A model generated the notes under the pieces. It made no database searches. It was given only the letters and a program-made list of their open reading frames with translations, and had not been told where the DNA came from. Of a DNA stretch of 64,000 nt, positions 53,803-62,651 are shown piece after piece; position 1 is the stretch's first letter, and every line of letters begins with the position of its first letter. Where the stretch lies: positions 1 to 64,000 of the forward strand of contig NZ_JAATOM010000011.1 of assembly GCF_019207085.1 (NCBI RefSeq), read 5' to 3'. Made by a program: the position numbers and the translations under genes. Source of the stretch: Variovorax sp. dw_308 (GTDB lineage Bacteria; Pseudomonadota; Gammaproteobacteria; Burkholderiales; Burkholderiaceae_C).

Positions 53803-55194
53803 TCATTCCACGCTTCCATCGCCCTGCGGCCGAGCCAGACTGCACAAGCCGCGCACATCCGGCGCTTCGCCCAGCGACCAGCAAGCCTTCAACAGGCCGT
53901 CGCACTGTCGAGCACCCAGCACTGCATCCGACAAGCCATGGAACTTGCGCTCCAGGTCCCCATCGCTCATCGGACGTTGCAAGGAGCCGATCGCGTGTTC
54001 CACGAACACATGCTCCCGCCGCCCGTCGGCAAGCACCGCCGTCACGTCCGCGCTCGCCTCGCCGATGCTGTCGTCCACCGTGGCCACCACCTTGCGGCGC
54101 AGCGCCACCACGTCGGCACGCGACACGATGTCGTCGGCGAACTCCTCCTCCGCCGCACGGCCGAAGATCAGCCCGGCCGCGCACCCGTGGTAGACGCTGA
54201 ACTTGCCTTGCAAGCCATCGGCAGGCTCCTTCTTGCCCGTCAGTTCGAGCACCAGCGAGTGCACCTTGAGTTCGATGCGCTCGACCGAGTCCGGCGCGAT
54301 GCCGCGCTCACGCAGCTGCACGCAGGCATCGATGCTCGGATGGATCACGATGCCGCAGGCAAAGGGCTTGTAGCTGTTGAAGGAGATCTCGAAGCGCTGG
54401 CCCAACGCGTCGGTGACTTCGTTCCACGCGTGCTTCGTCGACACGACCTGCGCCCAGCCGCGCGGCGCCTCGAGCGCCCGCGGACTCGCGGTGTAGCCAT
54501 GCCTGGCCATCAACGCGGCCATCAGGCCGGCACGCGCTGCGCCGCCGGGGTGGAAGGGCTTGGTCATGGTGCCGAACTGTTCGCGCAGGCCGATCGGTTG
54601 CGACGCCGCGATGCCGAGCGCCATGGCCGTGCGCTCCGCATTGAGGCCGAGCAGGCGCGCGCAACCGGCGGCCGCGCCGAGCATGCCGGTGGTGCCGGTG
54701 ATGTGCCAGCCGCGGTCGTAGTGGTCCGGGTAGACGGTGTTGCCCAGGCGGCAGGCCACGTCGATGCCCAGCACCAGCGCGTCGAGCACCTCGCGTCCGC
54801 TCGAACCGATGTGCTCGGCCAACGCCAGCAGCGCCGAGGCCACCGGACCTGCCGGGTGGATGATGGTCTTGAGGTGCGTGTCGTCGAAGTCGAAGGTGTG
54901 CGAGCTGATGCCGTTGAGCATCGCCGCGCTGGCCATGTCGGCCTTGTCCGCGCGGCCGAGCACGGTGGCTTGCGGCGCGGGCTGAAGCTCCCGCACCGCC
55001 GCCAAAGCAGCCTCGACGGCCTCGTGCCGCGCGGCGCCCACCGCGCAGCCCAGCCAGTTGAGGAAAGTGCGATGCGCCTCGTGGTCCACTGCATCGCTCC
55101 AGCCGCGCGATGGATGGCCTGCCACGAACTCGGCCAGGATGCGGGTGATGGGCGGGGCGTCGTGGTCTGCCGCGACCTGGGTATTGCGAGCCAT
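53803..55194 (-). CDS. MmgE/PrpD-family protein
   Basis: This 463-residue member of the 2-methylcitrate dehydratase family contains HTFDFDDTH (about 100), GIDVACRLG and the substrate-binding FNSYKPFACG. The family includes 2-methylcitrate and aconitate dehydratases and iminodisuccinate epimerase, so the chemistry is probably (de)hydration or epimerisation of a di- or tricarboxylate. It is in a run with two Bug proteins and an Ldh2-type enzyme, consistent with uptake and breakdown of such an acid. Confidence 0.85.
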   Translation of the reverse strand: MARNTQVAADHDAPPITRILAEFVAGHPSRGWSDAVDHEAHRTFLNWLGCAVGAARHEAVEAALAAVRELQPAPQATVLGRADKADMASAAMLNGISSHTFDFDDTHLKTIIHPAGPVASALLALAEHIGSSGREVLDALVLGIDVACRLGNTVYPDHYDRGWHITGTTGMLGAAAGCARLLGLNAERTAMALGIAASQPIGLREQFGTMTKPFHPGGAARAGLMAALMARHGYTASPRALEAPRGWAQVVSTKHAWNEVTDALGQRFEISFNSYKPFACGIVIHPSIDACVQLRERGIAPDSVERIELKVHSLVLELTGKKEPADGLQGKFSVYHGCAAGLIFGRAAEEEFADDIVSRADVVALRRKVVATVDDSIGEASADVTAVLADGRREHVFVEHAIGSLQRPMSDGDLERKFHGLSDAVLGARQCDGLLKACWSLGEAPDVRGLCSLARPQGDGSVE

Positions 55195-55206
55195 CGGGGT
55201 GGGTGC

Positions 55207-56181
55207 CTAGTTATCGAGTTGGATGTTCTTTTCACGGGCGAGCTGCGTCCAGCGCGCGACGTCGGCACGGATGTAGTCGCCAAACTCCTGCGACGACATC
55301 GGCATCGGCTGGATCGCCTCGATCGACAGCTTCTCGCCCATGTCGGGCGCCTGGAGCACGGCGTTGAGCGTCTCGTTGAGTCGCTGCACCACGTCCGGCG
55401 GAATGCCCGCCGGGCCAACCACGCCATACCACTGCATGGCGTCGAAGCCGGCCAGGCCAAGTTCTTCCAGCGTCGGCACCTCCGGTATCTGCGGGTGGCG
55501 CGTCTTGCCGGTGACGGCGATGGCGCGCACGCGCCCCGACTTGATGTATTGCATGGCCGCGGCCAGGCCGGGGAACATCGCCTGCGTCTGCCCGCCGAGC
55601 AGGTCGGTGAAGGCCGGCGCGATGCCGCGGTAGGGCACGTGCGTCATCTCCAGGCCGGTCTGCGCCTTGAACAGTTCCATCGTCAGGTGCGTGAGCGAGC
55701 CCTGGCCAGCCGAGCCGTAGCTGAGCTTGCCGGGATTGGCCTTGGCATGCGCGATGAACTGCGTGAAGTCCTTCGCCGGCACGTCCACGTTGATGACGAG
55801 CACGTTGGGTGTGCCGCCGATCATGCCGATCGGCGTGAAGTCCTTGACCGCGTCGTAGGGCAGCTTGCGCGTGGCCGGGCTGGTTCCGTGCGTGGCGACG
55901 TAACCCTGCATGAGCGTGTAGCCATCGGCCGGCGCGCGCGCCGTGGCTTGCGATGCGATCACGCCCCCGCCGCCGCCCTGGTTGTCCACCACGAAGGCCT
56001 GGTTCAGCAACTTGCCCCAGCGCTCGGTCACCGTGCGGCCCACCATGTCGCTGCCGCCGCCTGCCGAGACCGGCACGATGTAGCGGATGGGCCTGGCCGG
56101 GAAAGACTGTGCCCGGGCCAATCCATGAAGCCCGAGCAAGGCGACCGAGGGAAGCGCGAGACTGAAGGCGCGGCGTTGCAT
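55207..56181 (-). CDS. Bug/TctC-family periplasmic binding protein (2)
   Basis: This 324-residue protein has a signal sequence ending ARA/QSF. Typical Bug sequence follows: FPARPIRYIVPVSAGGGSDMVGR and KLSYGSAGQGSLTHLTM. AAGGAGACAG precedes the ATG at 56181. It is distinct from the Bug protein at 51794, so the locus encodes at least two periplasmic sensors of carboxylates. It follows the GntR gene. Confidence 0.88.
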   Translation of the reverse strand: MQRRAFSLALPSVALLGLHGLARAQSFPARPIRYIVPVSAGGGSDMVGRTVTERWGKLLNQAFVVDNQGGGGGVIASQATARAPADGYTLMQGYVATHGTSPATRKLPYDAVKDFTPIGMIGGTPNVLVINVDVPAKDFTQFIAHAKANPGKLSYGSAGQGSLTHLTMELFKAQTGLEMTHVPYRGIAPAFTDLLGGQTQAMFPGLAAAMQYIKSGRVRAIAVTGKTRHPQIPEVPTLEELGLAGFDAMQWYGVVGPAGIPPDVVQRLNETLNAVLQAPDMGEKLSIEAIQPMPMSSQEFGDYIRADVARWTQLAREKNIQLDN

Positions 56182-56222
56182 GGACTGTCTCCTTGGCTCG
56201 ATGAATGCGGCTGTGCCGGAGT

Positions 56223-56915
56223 TCAACGCCTCGTGCGCTGCAGGCGGTCGTAGGCGTCGCCCACGTGGCGTGCCATCAGGTCCTCGCAGCGCGCCATGTC
56301 GCCCTTGCGCAAGGCGCGCGCGATCTTCGTGTGGTCAGCGATCGAGGCTCGCATGCCGGTGTCTTGCGAGAGATTCTTCAGGCGAGACAGGTGCAGCTTC
56401 TGCACGATGCCCTGGTAGGTGGCGGCCAGCGCGTGGTTGCCGGCCGCATCGACGATGGTCCAGTGGAAGTGCAGGTTCTCGCGGTAGTAGCGCTGTACGT
56501 CGTGCGCCGCGAAGGCGTCGTTCATGCGGACGATCGAGGCATCCAGCACATCGGCCAGCGCGATGCGCGCGGCGGTCGCGAGGCACGCCACGCGCCGGCC
56601 GGCATAGCCGTCGAGCAGCCCGCGCATCTCGTACAGCTCGCGCACTTCCTCGGCGTCCGGTTCGCGCACGAACACGCCGGCATGCTTGCGCGCGACCACC
56701 AGGCCGGTGCTTTCGAGTTCACGCAGGGCTTCGCGCACAGGCACGCGGGAGATGCCCAGGCGCGACGCGACATCGGGCTCGTTGATGCGCTGGCCCGGTT
56801 GCAGTTCGCCGCGCAGGATCATGGCCAGCATGTCGTCGCGCACCAGCTTGGCCAGCGGGATGTCGCGCAACGTGGAAAGGTGGTCGGCCGCCGGAGCGGA
56901 GAGCCAGGGCATCAT
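56223..56915 (-). CDS. GntR-family (FCD) regulator
   Basis: This 230-residue regulator has the N-terminal winged helix with the classical NEPDVASRLGISRVPVREALRELESTGLV and an FCD C-terminal domain with metal-ligand His residues (FHWTIVDAAGNHAL, later ARHV). It probably responds to a carboxylate substrate of the locus. ATG at 56915 follows GAAGGA; the longer upstream frame has no family support. A palindromic site lies about 100 bases upstream, between it and the divergent amidohydrolase gene. Confidence 0.88.
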   Translation of the reverse strand: MMPWLSAPAADHLSTLRDIPLAKLVRDDMLAMILRGELQPGQRINEPDVASRLGISRVPVREALRELESTGLVVARKHAGVFVREPDAEEVRELYEMRGLLDGYAGRRVACLATAARIALADVLDASIVRMNDAFAAHDVQRYYRENLHFHWTIVDAAGNHALAATYQGIVQKLHLSRLKNLSQDTGMRASIADHTKIARALRKGDMARCEDLMARHVGDAYDRLQRTRR

Positions 56916-57010
56916 GAGGAAGATCCTTCGCACTCGGGTCGGGATGGCGCTGCCAGATTCCCGCAGGCGCCGGGCCGGGCATGGCCGCTCATCCCTGATG
57001 AGTTCGAATA

Positions 57011-57020
57011 TCGTATACGA
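57011..57020. promoter_or_regulatory. Candidate GntR operator
   Basis: TCGTATACGA is a perfect 10-bp palindrome followed directly by CATACGA, a second half-site. This form fits FadR/VanR-subfamily GntR operators. It lies in the divergent region next to the GntR gene. Confidence 0.55.
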
Positions 57021-57191
57021 CATACGAAGGCGGGAACAGGGCCTCCACATCGGTGAAAGTACCCAGGCGCTGGCAGGCTCGCCGCTTGGCCACGTTTCAT
57101 TGCCTCACGCGGTCCGGGCCCTGCACGAGCGAAGCTGACAGATTGGTCAGGTGGATCTCGTGCCATCGCGGTGCTTCGGGGTCTGCGCGCA

Positions 57192-57220
57192 TTGAAAGCG
57201 CTGCGGGAAGTGGCTAGGCT
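57192..57220 (+). promoter_or_regulatory. Candidate promoter of the amidohydrolase-MHS operon
   Basis: TTGAAA (57192-57197) and TAGGCT (57215-57220) are 17 bases apart, 83 bases before the amidohydrolase start. The -10 box is imperfect. Confidence 0.35.
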
Positions 57221-57302
57221 CTTGCACAGTTCACGCGCCGAAGATCCCTGCCATCGGTGTGCTGTCCCGCAGCACACAAGTCCCCTCCGAAGGATGGAAC
57301 CC

Positions 57303-58508
57303 ATGAGCACTGAAGCCACGCTGCAAGCACTGCGGCCCCATGCCGATGAATTCATCGCCATCCGCCGCGACATCCACCATCACCCCGAGCTTTCCTTCAA
57401 GGAGCAGCGCACCAGCGACCTGGTCGCCGAGCGCCTGCGCGAATGGGGCTACAGCGTCGAGCGCGGCCTCGGCGGCACCGGCCTGGTCGGGCAGTTGCGA
57501 CGCGGCAGCGGCAAGCGCTCGATCGGGCTGCGCGCCGACATGGACGCGCTGCCGATCAAGGAAGAGACCGGCCTCAAGTACGCCAGCCGCAATGCCGGCG
57601 TGATGCATGCATGCGGCCACGACGGCCACACCGCCATGCTGCTCGGCGCGGCCAGGTCGCTGGCGGAGCGGGGGCAGTTCTCCGGCACGCTGAACCTGAT
57701 CTTCCAGCCGGCCGAGGAATACGGCACGCGCGAGAGCGGCGCCATGCGCATGATGGACGACGGCCTGTTCGAGAAGTACCCCTGCGACGCGATCTTTGCC
57801 ATGCACAACATGCCGGGGCATCCGCAGGGCAAGCTGGTGTTCCGCGACGGGCCGATGATGGCTTCGTCGGACAAGGTCTTCATCACGCTGAACGGTCGCG
57901 GCGGCCATGCCGCGATGCCGCACCGCGCGGCCGATCCGCTGGTGGCCGCGGCCAGCCTGGTGATGGCCTTGCAGACCGTCGTGTCGCGCAACGTCGATCC
58001 GCAGCAGACGGCCGTGGTCACGGTGGGCATGCTGCAGTCGGGCATCGCCAACAACGTGATCCCTCAGAGCGCGCGGCTGGCCCTGAGCGTGCGTGCGCTG
58101 GAACAGGACGTGCGCGACCTGCTGCAGAAACGCATCACCGAACTCGCCCACGCGCAGGCGCAAAGCTTCGGCGTCACGGCGGAAGTGGACTACCAGCGCG
58201 GCTATTCGGCGCTGGTCAATACGCCAGCCGAAACCGAGTTCGCGCGTCGCGTCGGCATCGAACTGGTGGGGGCCGAGCACGTCACGCCGCAAGGCGCCGC
58301 ACTCACCGGCAGCGAGGATTTCGCCTTCATGCTCGAGAAGCGTCCCGGCTGCTACCTGCTGATCGGCAATGGCGACGGCGACAGCGCCGGCGCCTGCATG
58401 GTGCACAACCCCAGCTACGACTTCAACGACGACAACGTCGTGATCGGCGCGGCCTACTGGACTCGCCTGGCCGAGCGCTACCTCAGCGATGCGCCGCTGG
58501 CCGCCTGA
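57303..58508 (+). CDS. M20-family amidohydrolase (hippurate-hydrolase type)
   Basis: This 401-residue metal-dependent amidohydrolase of the M20D group cleaves N-acyl amino acids or similar amides. Metal motifs: HACGHDGH (about 100-107), FQPAEEY (with the catalytic Glu pair) and FAMHNMPG; the dimerisation domain GRGGHAAMPHRAADP follows. The start chosen is 57303, with GAAGGA about 8 bases upstream; an ATG at 57294 lies directly on that site. It is followed after 56 bases by an MHS transporter. Confidence 0.9.
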   Translation: MSTEATLQALRPHADEFIAIRRDIHHHPELSFKEQRTSDLVAERLREWGYSVERGLGGTGLVGQLRRGSGKRSIGLRADMDALPIKEETGLKYASRNAGVMHACGHDGHTAMLLGAARSLAERGQFSGTLNLIFQPAEEYGTRESGAMRMMDDGLFEKYPCDAIFAMHNMPGHPQGKLVFRDGPMMASSDKVFITLNGRGGHAAMPHRAADPLVAAASLVMALQTVVSRNVDPQQTAVVTVGMLQSGIANNVIPQSARLALSVRALEQDVRDLLQKRITELAHAQAQSFGVTAEVDYQRGYSALVNTPAETEFARRVGIELVGAEHVTPQGAALTGSEDFAFMLEKRPGCYLLIGNGDGDSAGACMVHNPSYDFNDDNVVIGAAYWTRLAERYLSDAPLAA

Positions 58509-58564
58509 TCGATCAACCTTGGGCCGCGAAGGCCCAGATCCACTGCAACAGAAAAGAGGGAAAC

Positions 58565-59905
58565 ATGAGCACCACTCCCCATGACTTGCGCACAGCCGCG
58601 CTCCGGCACGCCGCCACGGACGTGTACAGCGGCGGCGCCGCTCCGCCCACCGAGCGTGTCACGCGCAGCATCGTGGCCGCCACCGTGGCCGGAAACGCGA
58701 TGGAGTTCTACGACTTCACCACCTATGCCTTCTTCGCCGTCTACATCGGCAAGACCTTCTTCCCGGCGTCCACGCCACTCATGAGCCTGCTCTTGTCGGT
58801 GGCGGTGTTCGGCGTCGGCTTCGTCACGCGGCCGATCGGCGGCGTGCTGATCGGCGCCTTCGCCGACCGCGCCGGCCGCAAGCCCGCCATGCTGTTGACG
58901 ATTGCGCTCATCACGGTGGGCACGCTGGGCCTGGCACTGACGCCGTCATACGCCAGCATCGGCATGGCGGCGCCGATCATCGTGGTGCTGTGCCGACTGG
59001 TGCAGGGGCTCGCGCTCGGCGGCGAGGTCGGGCCCTCGACGGCCTTCCTCATCGAGATCGCACCCCAGGGACAGCGCGGCCTGTATGGCAGTTGGCAACT
59101 CGCCAGCCAGGGTCTGGCCGCGCTGGTGGCGGGGACCATCGGCGTGGTGCTGACGATCGGGCTGTCGCCGGAGCAGATGCTGGCCTGGGGCTGGCGCGTG
59201 CCCTTCGTGCTGGGCCTGCTGCTGATACCGATCGCCATCTACCTGCGCCGCCGCATGCCGGAGACGCTGGAGCATGGCGCGGTTGAAACGACCGGCGGTG
59301 CGAAGCGTGAAGGCCTGGGCAGCTATACGAAGCTCCTCCTGCTCGGCATCCTGGTGGTGATGGGTGGGACCGTGTCGACCTATGTGGGCAACTACATGAC
59401 GACCTATGCGATCTCGACGCTGAAACTGTCGCCCGTGATCGGCATGACCGCGACCGTTGTCTTCGGGCTGGCGACCTTCGTCTTCTCGCTGATCGGCGGC
59501 TGGCTGGCCGACCGCTACGGCCGCCGATGGATCATGGTGATCCCGCGCGTGGCGCTGGCACTCCTGACCTACCCGGCATTCATGCTGCTGATCGAACACA
59601 CCAGCTTCATGAACCTGCTGCTCGTGACCACGCTGCTGGGCGGCATGACGGCGATCAGCGGCGCGGCCTCGCTCGTGATCGTTCCCGAACTCCTGCCCAA
59701 CCACCTTCGAGCGCTGGGCATGTCGATCGCCTACGCGGTGGGCGTGTCGCTGTTCGGTGGCACCACGCAGTTCATCATCACCTGGCTGATCGGCACTACC
59801 GGCAATCCTGCGGCGCCGGCCTGGTATGTGACGGGTACCAGCATCATCACGGTGCTGGCGATGCTGGCCTTGCCGGAAACGCGCAGCAGGACCTTGGGAA
59901 GGTGA
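58565..59905 (+). CDS. MHS-family major-facilitator transporter
   Basis: This 446-residue 12-helix membrane protein belongs to the metabolite:H+ symporter family. MHS features include GNAMEFYDFTTYAFFAVYIG in helix 1, the cytoplasmic motif GAFADRAGRKPAM, and WGWRVPFVLG. It probably imports a carboxylate or the amide hydrolysed by the upstream enzyme. An N-terminal cytoplasmic extension of about 35 residues precedes the first helix. Confidence 0.9.
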   Translation: MSTTPHDLRTAALRHAATDVYSGGAAPPTERVTRSIVAATVAGNAMEFYDFTTYAFFAVYIGKTFFPASTPLMSLLLSVAVFGVGFVTRPIGGVLIGAFADRAGRKPAMLLTIALITVGTLGLALTPSYASIGMAAPIIVVLCRLVQGLALGGEVGPSTAFLIEIAPQGQRGLYGSWQLASQGLAALVAGTIGVVLTIGLSPEQMLAWGWRVPFVLGLLLIPIAIYLRRRMPETLEHGAVETTGGAKREGLGSYTKLLLLGILVVMGGTVSTYVGNYMTTYAISTLKLSPVIGMTATVVFGLATFVFSLIGGWLADRYGRRWIMVIPRVALALLTYPAFMLLIEHTSFMNLLLVTTLLGGMTAISGAASLVIVPELLPNHLRALGMSIAYAVGVSLFGGTTQFIITWLIGTTGNPAAPAWYVTGTSIITVLAMLALPETRSRTLGR

Positions 59906-59918
59906 GGGCGCCCGGCCG

Positions 59919-60341
59919 CTACACCCGGCCGGCAGTGCGGCCCGTCACTCGCGCCCATATCGCCCGCAGGCGCCTCGCCCGATCCTCGAATACATAGGAA
60001 CCCGCCAAGGAAAGCAGCCCCGAGACGATCCCCGTCACCACGGCTTCGAGGTGGAAGGCGCCGTAGTGGCTCTCGTGCGCGAAGCTGTCGCCGACCATCG
60101 TCAGCAGGCCCACCATCAGTGCGGTGCCGTAGCGGTTGGCATAGAGCCGGCCTGCCGGCGTGAAGGTCAGCAGCACGGCGAGGACCCCGGTGACCAGCCC
60201 CGTCTGCAGCGCGGTCGCCCAGTGCGGGATGCTCAGGATGTTGCCGAGGCTTCCCGGCATGCAGGTCATGCAGGCGCTGGTAGGCTGCCAGAAGCGCTGG
60301 ACAAAGAGGAGCAGGCGGCGCTTCCAAGGGTTCGAGGTCAT
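59919..60341 (-). CDS. Small unknown membrane protein
   Basis: This 140-residue protein has about three hydrophobic helices (TGLVTGVLAVLLTF, TALMVGLLTMVGD, AVVTGIVSGLLSLAGSYVF) and basic ends. A CMTC motif lies near residue 24. GAAAGGATCG precedes the ATG. It is convergent with the MHS gene and divergent from the dioxygenase-like gene. No family was recognised. Confidence 0.6.
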   Translation of the reverse strand: MTSNPWKRRLLLFVQRFWQPTSACMTCMPGSLGNILSIPHWATALQTGLVTGVLAVLLTFTPAGRLYANRYGTALMVGLLTMVGDSFAHESHYGAFHLEAVVTGIVSGLLSLAGSYVFEDRARRLRAIWARVTGRTAGRV

Positions 60342-60386
60342 GGCGATCCTTTCTGCAAGGGCATTGTGAGCCTAGACTCCGCGTTC

Positions 60387-60743
60387 ATGAATCCACTGAA
60401 CCCCTCGGCCACCATCGAAAGCTGGCATGCCCATGTGTACTTCGATGCATCGACGCGGGACGCCGGCTGGACGCTACGCGAGACCATCGAGAAGGAACTG
60501 GCCGGACGCATGGAGATGGGACGGTTCCACGAAAAGCCGGTGGGCCCGCATCCGATGTGGAGCTACCAGTTGGCCATCCCCGCGGCCGACTTTTCCCTGG
60601 TGATCGGCTGGCTCGCGCTCAACCACGGCGCGCTGGACGTGTTCGTTCATCCGAACACTGGTGATGATCTTCGCGACCATCGGGATCGCGCGATGTGGCT
60701 GGGCAAGTCCTACGTGTTGAACCTGGCGATTTTTTCGAACTGA
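60387..60743 (+). CDS. DOPA 4,5-dioxygenase-family protein
   Basis: This 118-residue protein matches the small DOPA-dioxygenase family. The HAHVYFD segment near the start and NHGALDVFVHPNTGDDLRDH near the end carry the His residues. Characterised members cleave catecholic rings or act as related aromatic enzymes; bacterial ones are often of unknown role. It stands alone between two minus-strand genes. Confidence 0.85.
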   Translation: MNPLNPSATIESWHAHVYFDASTRDAGWTLRETIEKELAGRMEMGRFHEKPVGPHPMWSYQLAIPAADFSLVIGWLALNHGALDVFVHPNTGDDLRDHRDRAMWLGKSYVLNLAIFSN

Positions 60744-60810
60744 ATCACCCGGCCTGGCCGTTGCGCCTCCCGATCGCCGCCGTGCATGTACCGGCTCGGC
60801 ACCTCGCCGG

Positions 60811-61245
60811 TTACTCCTCGCCGTCCTTGTCGTCGTCGATGCTCGCACTCCAGCGCGTACCCCAGCCTCCGCCCTTGGCATCGTCCAGCAGCCGCCGGTC
60901 ACGCTTGGTCGGCCGCCCTTGCTCGAGGCTGTGCGCGGGCTCCGTTCCCATGCGCCGCAACTCGCGCGCCGCGGCCTGGGCGGCGAGGCTCTCCGGCGTT
61001 TCCTCGTAGAGCTTCTGCGCGACCGGCGCGGGGCCGCGCTGGCCGCTGAGCCCGAGCACGCTCACCACCCGCGTCACCGGCCCCTGCCGCAGCGTGACCA
61101 GGTCGCCGACCTTCACCTCGCGCGAGGCCTTGGCAATGTCGCCATTGACCTGCACGCGGTGCTTGCCGATCTCGTCCGCGGCCAGCGAGCGCGTCTTGTA
61201 GAAGCGCGCGGCCCAGAGCCATTTGTCGATGCGGAGTCGTTCCAT
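60811..61245 (-). CDS. hslR: Ribosome-associated heat shock protein Hsp15 (S4 domain)
   Basis: This 144-residue protein is an S4 RNA-binding domain (RLRIDKWLWAARFYKTRSLAADEI at the start, through NGDIAKASREVKVGD). A basic, Arg-rich tail (LEQGRPTKRDRRLLDD) ends in an acidic stretch. Hsp15 binds free 50S subunits carrying nascent chains. Its start overlaps the end of the sensor kinase gene by one base, so they may be co-transcribed. Confidence 0.88.
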   Translation of the reverse strand: MERLRIDKWLWAARFYKTRSLAADEIGKHRVQVNGDIAKASREVKVGDLVTLRQGPVTRVVSVLGLSGQRGPAPVAQKLYEETPESLAAQAAARELRRMGTEPAHSLEQGRPTKRDRRLLDDAKGGGWGTRWSASIDDDKDGEE

Positions 61246-62651
61246 CAGGATGGATTGTCCAGCGGAAGCCAGACCATTGCCGTCAATCCGACGACTCGCC
61301 CGTCGATTTCCCGGTTGTCGAGTGAAATCCGCCCGCCCAGCGCCAGCACGATCTCGCGGCAGATCGCCAGCCCGAGGCCGGAGCCGCGCGTCACGTCACC
61401 CGCGGCAAAGGGCGCGAACAGGCGCTGCCGCAACTCCGCCGAGATGCCCGGGCCCACATCCTGCACCCGCAGGCAGACGCCCTCGTCCTCGGGCCGCAGC
61501 GCGACCAGCAGCCGCCCGCCGGGCGGACTGTGCTTGATCGCGTTGTGCAGCAGGTTGCGCGTGAGTTCCTGCAGCATCCAGCGGTGCGCGCGCACCGGCG
61601 ATGGTGCTTCCTCGAACTCGAAATCCAGCGCCTTGTCGGCGATCAGCGGCGACACGTCCAGCGCCACCTCGCGCGCCATGTCCGCCCAGTCGACGCGGGT
61701 CGATTCCGGTTGCTGGCGCAACTGCTCGACCTTGGCCAGCGACAGCATCTGGTTGGCCAGCGCGGTCGCGCGCTCGACCGTTTCGTTGATCTCGCGCAGC
61801 GCCTCGTCGGGCGGCATGTCGCCCCGGCGCGCCGATTGCACCTGCGCCTTCAGCACCGCCAGCGGCGTGCGCAGTTGATGCGCGCTGTCGCGCACGAAGC
61901 GCTTCTGGTGATCCAGCAGCCGCTGCAGGCGACCCATGACCTCGTTGGTGGCATCGACCAGGGGACGCAGTTCGCGCGGCGCATCGGGCGCATCGATGGG
62001 CGACAGGTCGCTTTCCGCGCGCTCGGCCAGCTCGGCGCTGAGCCGGCGCACCGGGCGCGTCGCGCGCTGCACCACCAGCACCACCACCGCGGCAATCACT
62101 GCCATCAGCAACAGTTGCCGCCAGAGCGTGTCGAGCAGGATGCGCCGCGCCAGCGTCTGGCGCAGTTCCAGCGTCTCGGCCACCTGCACCACGGCCATGC
62201 CCCGGCCGCGCTCGCTCGCCACCGGCTGCAGCAGCACGGCCACGCGCACGGGCTCGTCGTGGACGGTGGCGTCGTAGAAATCGACGAGCGCCGCATAGGC
62301 CGGGCGCAGCGGTATCTGGCCGTGCCAGAACGGCAGGTCGTCGAAGCCTGACACCATCGCGCCCGACAGATGCGACACCCGGTAGAAGATGCGGCTCTGG
62401 TTGTCGGCCTCGAAGGCTTCGAGCGCGGAGTAGGGCACCTTGGCACGCAGCTCGGCCTGCTCGTCATAGCCCTCCACGTCGAGTTGCTCGCCGATGGTCT
62501 TGGCCGACGCCAGCAGGGTGCGGTCGTAGGCCAGCGTCGCAGCGGCCAGGCTCTGGCGGTAGAGGCTGACCGAGTTGATGACGACGAACACGCCGATCGG
62601 CGCGAGGATGCCGATCAGCAGCGTGCGGCGCAGCGAGGCGGCCGGCTTCAT
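61245..62651 (-). CDS. TctE-like sensor histidine kinase
   Basis: This 468-residue membrane kinase has helices at about 10-30 and 178-196, a periplasmic sensor part between them, a HAMP-like segment, the phospho-acceptor His258 (RDSAHQLRTP) and an ATP-binding domain (N box LLHNAIKHSPPGG; GPGIS; GSGLGLAI). It resembles TctE, which senses tricarboxylates. It overlaps the response-regulator gene by 4 bases, and the divergent gene at 63493 encodes a TctC-like protein, matching the tctDE-tctC arrangement. Confidence 0.88.
   Translation of the reverse strand: MKPAASLRRTLLIGILAPIGVFVVINSVSLYRQSLAAATLAYDRTLLASAKTIGEQLDVEGYDEQAELRAKVPYSALEAFEADNQSRIFYRVSHLSGAMVSGFDDLPFWHGQIPLRPAYAALVDFYDATVHDEPVRVAVLLQPVASERGRGMAVVQVAETLELRQTLARRILLDTLWRQLLLMAVIAAVVVLVVQRATRPVRRLSAELAERAESDLSPIDAPDAPRELRPLVDATNEVMGRLQRLLDHQKRFVRDSAHQLRTPLAVLKAQVQSARRGDMPPDEALREINETVERATALANQMLSLAKVEQLRQQPESTRVDWADMAREVALDVSPLIADKALDFEFEEAPSPVRAHRWMLQELTRNLLHNAIKHSPPGGRLLVALRPEDEGVCLRVQDVGPGISAELRQRLFAPFAAGDVTRGSGLGLAICREIVLALGGRISLDNREIDGRVVGLTAMVWLPLDNPS

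Larger units (their letters stand above)
56916..57302. other. Divergent regulatory region
   Basis: No gene is seen between the GntR start and the M20 amidohydrolase start. It holds the palindrome at 57011 and a sigma-70-like promoter at 57192. It is the likely control region of both transcripts. Confidence 0.5.

Noticed and set aside
52805..54184. Long form of the amino-acid-binding lipoprotein beginning at 54184
   Set aside because: The extension overlaps the PrpD gene on the same strand out of frame and would bury the lipobox; the TTG near 53638 fits a signal peptide.
53785..56253. Plus-strand 822-codon frame opposite the PrpD and Bug genes
   Set aside because: Antisense shadow of high-GC genes with intact motifs on the minus strand.
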